A stretch of DNA of 64,000 nt, from positions 1-64,000 of the forward strand of contig NZ_JAGSOH010000019.1 in NCBI RefSeq assembly GCF_018139625.1, in the 5' to 3' direction. This document shows positions 61,001-64,000 of the stretch, one piece after another (within the stretch, counting starts at the first letter, position 1; each line of letters starts with the position of its first letter). The position numbers and the translations under genes were made by a program. This DNA is from Actinospica acidithermotolerans (GTDB lineage: Bacteria > Actinomycetota > Actinomycetes > Streptomycetales > Catenulisporaceae). Under the pieces are notes generated by a model that worked only from the letters and a program-made list of their open reading frames with translations, was not told the origin of the DNA and searched no databases.

Positions 61001-63999
61001 TAGCCCATCCAGACGTCGCCGTTGTCGGTGAGGTCCAGCCGGAAGCCGCCGGTGCCGTCCTGCGCCGGATGGAAGGAGAACGCGTCGGTCGTGCCGTCGC
61101 GGAAGAAGGCGTGGGCGAGGTTGTTCTCGTGGTCGAGCAGCACGCCCGTCGTCTCGTTGCCGAGGTGGTCGAACAGCTGCCTGGGCTCGATGGTGAGCCT
61201 GCCCGCGAAGTCGAACTGCCACATGCGCCAGTCGTTCGCCGCGCCGATGGTGATGTTGCCGTTCGCCGAGTGCTCGACGTCGAGGCCTGTCAGGTGCTCG
61301 TCCGCGGTGCGCAGATCGGCCAGGCCGCCCGCGGTGTGGTCGACCGTCACGGTCCCGAATTGCTGGCCGTGCACGTCGACGAGCACGCGCTCGGAGGCGA
61401 TGAGCGTGCCGTCGTGGCTGAACTCGCGGAACCCGTTGTTGTCGAACGAGTCGATGCGGATTCCGCCGTGCGCGAGGTCGTCGGTGAGGGTGCCGTGGAA
61501 CAGCGTCTCGCCGTTGTGCACGTTGACGACCTCGCCGAACTCCTGGCGGTCGGTGCCGAAGGAGATCACCAGCTGGTGGTCCTGGCCGAGGGCGCGGGTC
61601 GCGACCGTGACTTCGCCGGTGTCCTCGTGGACGTGCAGCGGAACGTCGGTGTCCTTCATGCCGCCGAGCAGCCGCGGCCGCTCCTTCAGCGAATCCAGGA
61701 CGGCGCCGCGGTCCTGCAGCGTCAGGTCGAGGGCGCTCGTGCGCACGTCGTGCAGCTTCGCGCTCGCCTCGGCGAAGCCCTTGGCAGCGTTCTGCAGGTT
61801 GTGGACGGACTCCGCCTGCGCGTTCGTCTGCGGGGCCTTGCCCTTGAAGGCCGGACCGGCCTCACCCACCTTCGGGTCGGCTCCGTGGAACTGCAGGTCG
61901 TGGTCGGCCTTCGCCTGGATGAACAGGTTCTGGGCCTGCTTGAAGTCGGTCCAGGCGACGGCCAGCTTCTCGCCGTTGGGGTCGATCAGGCCGGGCTTTC
62001 CCGCGAGGTCGGGTTCGGAGAACTCGGTGCCGCGCGAGCCCGCGGAGTGCGCGGCGCCCTCGTCGACGCCGGTGCTCGAGACCGCCGGGATCGAGCTCGA
62101 GTCCGTCGCCGGCTCGATGATGTCGTGCTTGGTCCCGAACTGCCCCTCGCTGATGTTCACCCGGATCCCCGAGTCGTTCGCGTGGACGGGGATCTCCGGG
62201 TTCGCCTGCAGGTTCCTGATCTCCGGCGGGATGGCGCCGCGCGAGTCCTCGCCGAGCCGGCCGACGTCCAGCTGAGGGGCGGTCAGCCGCGGGGTGCCGG
62301 TCGAGGCGTTCAGGTGCACGGCGGTGGCGCTGTCGTTCGCCGCGAGGTGCTGCAGGGCGTTGACGTCCGGATTGGCCAGGTGCAGCGCCTCGCCGGACAT
62401 GTTCACGTTCAGTTCCGTGTGCGCGTGCGTGCCGATGTTGACGTCCACGTTGGCGACGTTCGCCGTGAGGTTCACGTGCGCCGTGTCCACGTTCGTCACC
62501 TCGACGTGGCCCGCGGAGATCGACTTGCCGTCGATCTTCAGGCCGGAGTCGGTCTGGGTGACCGGGAGCCCGTGCATGTCGGCGACGTTGATCTGCGTGT
62601 GCGCGATGGCCGAGAGGTTGGGCAGCTCCTGCGCGGTGGGCATCTTCGTGACCGCGTTCGAGGCCAGGTCCACGTTGTGCAGGTCAGAGGTCTGCAGGTT
62701 GTTGATGTGCAGCGAGGGGATGTTGATGTGCTGCAGGTTGCCGGTCATGTGCACCGAGCTCGAGCCCAGGTTCGGCGCGCTGGTTTCATGCAGGATCGGC
62801 ATGTTCAGGTTGCCGTCGTGCAGACCGGAGACGTTGACGTCCGTGGTGTGGATCACCGGCAGGTTCAGGTTGTCGGCGTGCATCGCCGGGACGTTGATGT
62901 CAGTCGTGTGGATCGTCGGCACGCTCAGGTTCTCGCCGTGCATTCCGGCGACGTTGATGTCCGCGGTGTGCAATGTCGGCACACTGAGTTCGCCCGAGCG
63001 CAGTCCGGCGATGTTCATGTCCCCGGTGTGCATCCCGGCCACGTTGATGTTCGCGGCGTGCAGGTTCGGGATGCTCATGTCGCCGCTGCGCACCGACGAG
63101 ATGCTCAGGTTGTCGGCGTGCATCGAGGGGATGGACACCTCGGCCGAGTGCAGCGTCGGCACGCTGATGTGCGAGCTGTTCATGTCGATGTTCGCCGGCA
63201 GCTTGTCCTCGTGGACGGTCACGAAGGACAGGTCGTTCATCTTCGTGATGACGGTGCCGTTGCCGATGTTGTTGAGTTCCTTGGGGAACCGCAGGTCGGG
63301 GATCTCCAGCTTGTTCAGGCCGAAGTTGGTGTGCGGCATGTGCGTGCTGATCGTCCCCACGCTCAGCGCGTCGTGCGTGAACCCGGCGGCGAGGTTGCCC
63401 ATCGAGATCCGCGGCGCGGAGATGTGCCCGTCCAGCGTCGCCAGGCGGAAGTCCGTGTTCAGATTCGGCAGCGAGGCCTCGAGGCCGTGGCCGATGTTGA
63501 TGTCGATGGCGCTGGTCTTCGGCACGTCGAGGTAGCCGAAGCCGGCGAAGTGGAACTCGCCCGTCTTCACGCCGCCGAGCGCGAGCTTGCTGAGGTCGAG
63601 CAGGTTGGTCGCCGGGGAGGCGGTGATGCCGAGGCCGCGCTCCAGGAAGCCGAGCCGGAACGCGGACATCAGGCCCAGCTTCTCCACCTCGATCGCGTCG
63701 ATCGGCAGGATCAGGCTCAGGAAGCTGCCGGTCCGCAGGCTGGTGAAGATCTTCAGGCCCCCGGCGACGAACAGCTCGCCGAGCTTGGCGGCGAACGTGG
63801 TGCCCGCGGTGATCAGCGTGGTCGGCAGGTCCTTGAGCCCGTTGAGCACCCAGACTCCGCCCTTGAGGACGAAGTTGCCCATCTTCGTGAGCGTCTCGAT
63901 GGACAGCAGGTCCGTGAACTTCGTGTTCACGAGCAGGTCCATGAAGTCGGACAGGCCCGCGCGGATGGAGACGAAGCCGGTCTTGGCGAACGACGCCAT
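55069..63999 (-). CDS. Giant repeat protein (2976 aa), polymorphic-toxin/surface-shaft-like
   Basis: 2976 aa from ATG 63999; only one base of the window lies upstream, so the true start may be further on. Regions: 1-190, amphipathic and hydrophobic helices, no signal peptide; about 270-415, about 14 copies of a 10-residue unit like PTLHTADINV / PSMHADNLSI (beta-solenoid expected); 670-780, charged helices; about 1165-2000, about 11 units of about 78 residues (LHVHEDHLN, TVRAADGT, NLVVTD, AEFDGLSG, RRTNLE); 2000-2740, WDxxG/DG-rich units reminiscent of RHS/WG repeats (WTSWDDAGHL, FTWTRFDKDGAL); 2740-2976, two glycine-rich helical stretches (GGFFAGAAVRSGFKAGYG, AMAGSLVGGLTVGAVKTLG) and a Gly/Asn tail. 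No catalytic toxin motif seen. Gene length and even codon use show it is intact. Confidence 0.85.
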   Translation of the reverse strand: MASFAKTGFVSIRAGLSDFMDLLVNTKFTDLLSIETLTKMGNFVLKGGVWVLNGLKDLPTTLITAGTTFAAKLGELFVAGGLKIFTSLRTGSFLSLILPIDAIEVEKLGLMSAFRLGFLERGLGITASPATNLLDLSKLALGGVKTGEFHFAGFGYLDVPKTSAIDINIGHGLEASLPNLNTDFRLATLDGHISAPRISMGNLAAGFTHDALSVGTISTHMPHTNFGLNKLEIPDLRFPKELNNIGNGTVITKMNDLSFVTVHEDKLPANIDMNSSHISVPTLHSAEVSIPSMHADNLSISSVRSGDMSIPNLHAANINVAGMHTGDMNIAGLRSGELSVPTLHTADINVAGMHGENLSVPTIHTTDINVPAMHADNLNLPVIHTTDVNVSGLHDGNLNMPILHETSAPNLGSSSVHMTGNLQHINIPSLHINNLQTSDLHNVDLASNAVTKMPTAQELPNLSAIAHTQINVADMHGLPVTQTDSGLKIDGKSISAGHVEVTNVDTAHVNLTANVANVDVNIGTHAHTELNVNMSGEALHLANPDVNALQHLAANDSATAVHLNASTGTPRLTAPQLDVGRLGEDSRGAIPPEIRNLQANPEIPVHANDSGIRVNISEGQFGTKHDIIEPATDSSSIPAVSSTGVDEGAAHSAGSRGTEFSEPDLAGKPGLIDPNGEKLAVAWTDFKQAQNLFIQAKADHDLQFHGADPKVGEAGPAFKGKAPQTNAQAESVHNLQNAAKGFAEASAKLHDVRTSALDLTLQDRGAVLDSLKERPRLLGGMKDTDVPLHVHEDTGEVTVATRALGQDHQLVISFGTDRQEFGEVVNVHNGETLFHGTLTDDLAHGGIRIDSFDNNGFREFSHDGTLIASERVLVDVHGQQFGTVTVDHTAGGLADLRTADEHLTGLDVEHSANGNITIGAANDWRMWQFDFAGRLTIEPRQLFDHLGNETTGVLLDHENNLAHAFFRDGTTDAFSFHPAQDGTGGFRLDLTDNGDVWMGYDAGGHMAGYGMPLRHADGHGIGDLTVDIHDPQAHTMSITTHDGADVPPTHAEINGNTITVTSHNGDIVEVSTGVDHAVLTRADLHTSQYGGDFGTLRVNYGDGSATFRDIPGVRWNFEHDGAHAGFTLTSEDGVHTLAFGGANDLRFSQLTTRDHGTLDLTNVHIRTDHTAGPNGETHTLVDDAGNAIGGRQITQNLDGHFTVTEIAPGHYRNGASTEFSGVTGHVLTQRTNLQDFNGLHIHEDHVHADPNTGGATTTIRNDENFAMAGFLVIRDENGHFTVTDTGNTHEEGNFTEFDGTTGSVRARETNLQDFGGLRVHEDRLTLDPNTGAPTMSVRNEDGLPIGGFEIQRTGDGRLIVTDVSNTHAHGAASEFDGVTGGILVRRTNLAQSHGMQVHEDHINLDPRNEPTITVRAHDDTVLTDFQAERNPAGNLVVTDVGHTHSNGSTAEFDGLSGDIITRRTNLESFDGMHIHEDHLTPDVRTGEQTITVRADDGTVVAGFRAERDPAGNFVLTDTSDTYMRGAGAQFDGLSGALITRRTNLESFGGLHVHEDHLNPDVHGDPATTVRAADGTVSADLQAGRNAAGNLVVTDIGHTYRNGSTAEFDGLSGSILARRANLEDFGGLHVFEDHGNLDVHGEPTISVHNADGSGRPDFQVDEHNGDFVVTNIGNGHAHGSVAEFDSATGAMHYQQLNVENFGGRYIHEDHVNLTPGGFPTTTIRNADGSVSHDFDVNRFGVTHYMVTDTRLGHTHDAYTEFDGLTGNIRTQRFNLGDFNDRHLVEDHLNPDGAGNPAITIRDSNTNAVVGNFRGARAANGHFHVTDIHPFSTRGSHVEFDGATGAMHYRRTELQDFGNLHIHEDHLNLGADGRPTVTVRDNTDAVVPHFAQSTTRANVVRLTDTRVGLTEGDYAEFTQNLGRIESRQDHLQDSSGLQLNTDYLNRDANNHPTLQVRDGSNAVSTRFTLTRSADGNSVILTDTAAAHLGETRTFNLGNRLIGARIGIRNAKGGLTPDRFDVEFRMGADGTWTGRWTRTDAGARDAGLPKAYNSSGSATLQKNGTLLLTGADKTPLFGRERLAIGQELEVLKFPNGRRQWTSWDDAGHLTDNGFRRFANDDAGVDAKDVNSWGATIRQYRTGIDGGLVRGEKMPDGSFTWTRFDKDGALKLSGNRARTPWGSGAFGWKDTFRDGAAFRPAQEHWSAFNFVAHAGHYREHGISGDAVNGFGVKTSFKEISQQGKDTGSLETIANNHTLEFTRYSEQRIPDFLWKWHTSKYDTVDFPNRGFFTGDSRFQVFSWVEKDAAGARAGHGVRVLTPDGSNFDFTDGGKLVRSTIKLDNGNKIEIGKTADGRSWDQYPAGLNNPAGRPPLHWREMNGSTVVQSGTRSFFNNKTWADRFTDPAGIERVARYTTDEGDVVHFTSDARPQFDATQPHGVGPHDNMPSITRNTMGQLIERNDHFGGMDAGDIVGRGNPRTGRWSWDDGLGNDGVRISYRNGGKGSWDDSFADFERNDGRFLQIRDYRALNKGSSLRSWREPNGTWESAKFNAKGEMDNASRAVREWKDSNGNFHALTQDARSPKTADWRDVRVQPDGTRLTVRESIGGKVRIYGDQGTHGMNVWKEYDFGSVWRQRDAITETHPGGDRVYFIEKESFQKQWRMTDLNGDLIRYRGTSGAIMERGTFGQWTQVGLEREVKGLVPALNEFRGWNRMLREPNRVQFTRSDGAVGELRGKWTKIGQKSVFDFLQDFTIDVVANIIITGATEGWDFTPGQVGGFFAGAAVRSGFKAGYGVLTETWLKDFRDGLRNIDGGKDWNRQPYNNDKHWDNEWAGNENPTRWRSGTFDYFVGGTLVPAFGSFFATLITGSTLGVGKEGTVLSGDALWDAAGRAMAGSLVGGLTVGAVKTLGHVGLSGRWFHSGGFADITLQFGEKMLTDFLVNDLLSHADTLNAGYVAKIVAAQQEAAKNGDGGNQNGNGA
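57990..60540 (-). repeat. About eleven tandem 234-bp coding repeats
   Basis: Direct repeats inside the giant gene. Each encodes about 78 residues with HEDH, TVTD or VVTD, EFDG and RTNL(E/Q) landmarks. Similarity is clear at protein level and partly at DNA level, for example the recurrent GGTCCTCGTGGA block. It is not CRISPR: there are no spacers. Confidence 0.85.
62760..63190 (-). repeat. About fourteen 30-bp coding repeats
   Basis: Each 30-bp unit encodes a decapeptide with a central His and alternating hydrophobics (IPSMHADNLS, VPTLHTADIN). The periodicity suits a beta-solenoid shaft. Confidence 0.8.
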
Positions 64000-64000
64000 G

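Noticed and set aside
55069-63999. Calling the giant protein an RHS toxin
   Set aside because: No canonical RHS core motif (PxDPxG), no toxin domain after it and no immunity gene were seen.

Overview
High-GC DNA (about 70% G+C, strong G/C third-codon preference, many GTG starts, many 4-nt ATGA/GTGA overlaps) from an actinobacterium. Streptomycetales, Catenulisporales or a relative fits best. Actinobacterial hallmarks are a deazaflavin (F420)-type reductase, an MMPL exporter with a TetR regulator, a GAP-family membrane protein, an MhuD-like heme oxygenase, a Clp-N/HTH gene pair and a Ser/Thr kinase. I saw no rRNA, tRNA, CRISPR array, prophage or intact transposase, so this looks like accessory chromosome. 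Several palindromic operators can be matched to adjacent regulator genes.

Layout. 0-5.2 kb: SHOCT-type membrane proteins, a hydrolase, a DoxX-like protein, then MMPL exporter and TetR regulator, which share the operator ATAGTG-NN-CACTAT. 5.2-16.6 kb: NUDIX, PhoU, an autoregulated HTH/Clp-N pair, a Tat-exported tannase-like esterase, an MhuD-like protein, a GAP protein, an aldo/keto reductase divergent from an MmyB-type regulator, and a bicovalent-FAD oxidase divergent from a DHPON-hydrolase-like C-C hydrolase. 16.6-25.1 kb: a GntR-FCD regulator with a Cache-like C-terminus, an APC permease, a glycosyltransferase, cupin, F420-type reductase, zwf and a serine hydrolase. 25.1-27.8 kb: a structured non-coding block, a decayed DHFR-like gene, an MFS exporter and a short tandem array.

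27.8-33.5 kb is a coherent catabolic island around an IclR regulator. One operon encodes a class III ring-cleavage dioxygenase (LigB- and LigA-like) plus an AtzB/TrzA-like amidohydrolase. The opposite operon encodes a CaiB/BaiF CoA-transferase plus a citryl-CoA-lyase-like enzyme. Both promoters carry the same perfect palindrome, CGGACA-NN-TGTCCG. This is my best candidate for an undescribed pathway: aromatic ring cleavage followed by CoA activation and a citryl-CoA-lyase-type retro-Claisen cleavage.

33.7-43.6 kb: DUF4383 and SDR/DUF2867 genes, two large Tat-exported alpha-L-rhamnosidases (GH106, GH78) with LacI-type operators, and a decayed stretch. 43.6-47.6 kb: a CsbD-like stress protein, then a Ser/Thr kinase, patatin lipase and PlsC-type acyltransferase operon. 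47.7-54.8 kb: a four-gene MacB/FtsX-type ABC exporter operon, one ATPase carrying an AbrB-like tail. 54.9-64 kb: a 161-bp MITE inserted exactly at the stop codon of a gene for a 2976-residue repeat protein. That protein has a 10-residue repeat field, about eleven units of about 78 residues, a WDG-type repeat field and a glycine-rich C-terminus. It resembles the shaft of a polymorphic-toxin or surface protein but has no recognisable toxin.
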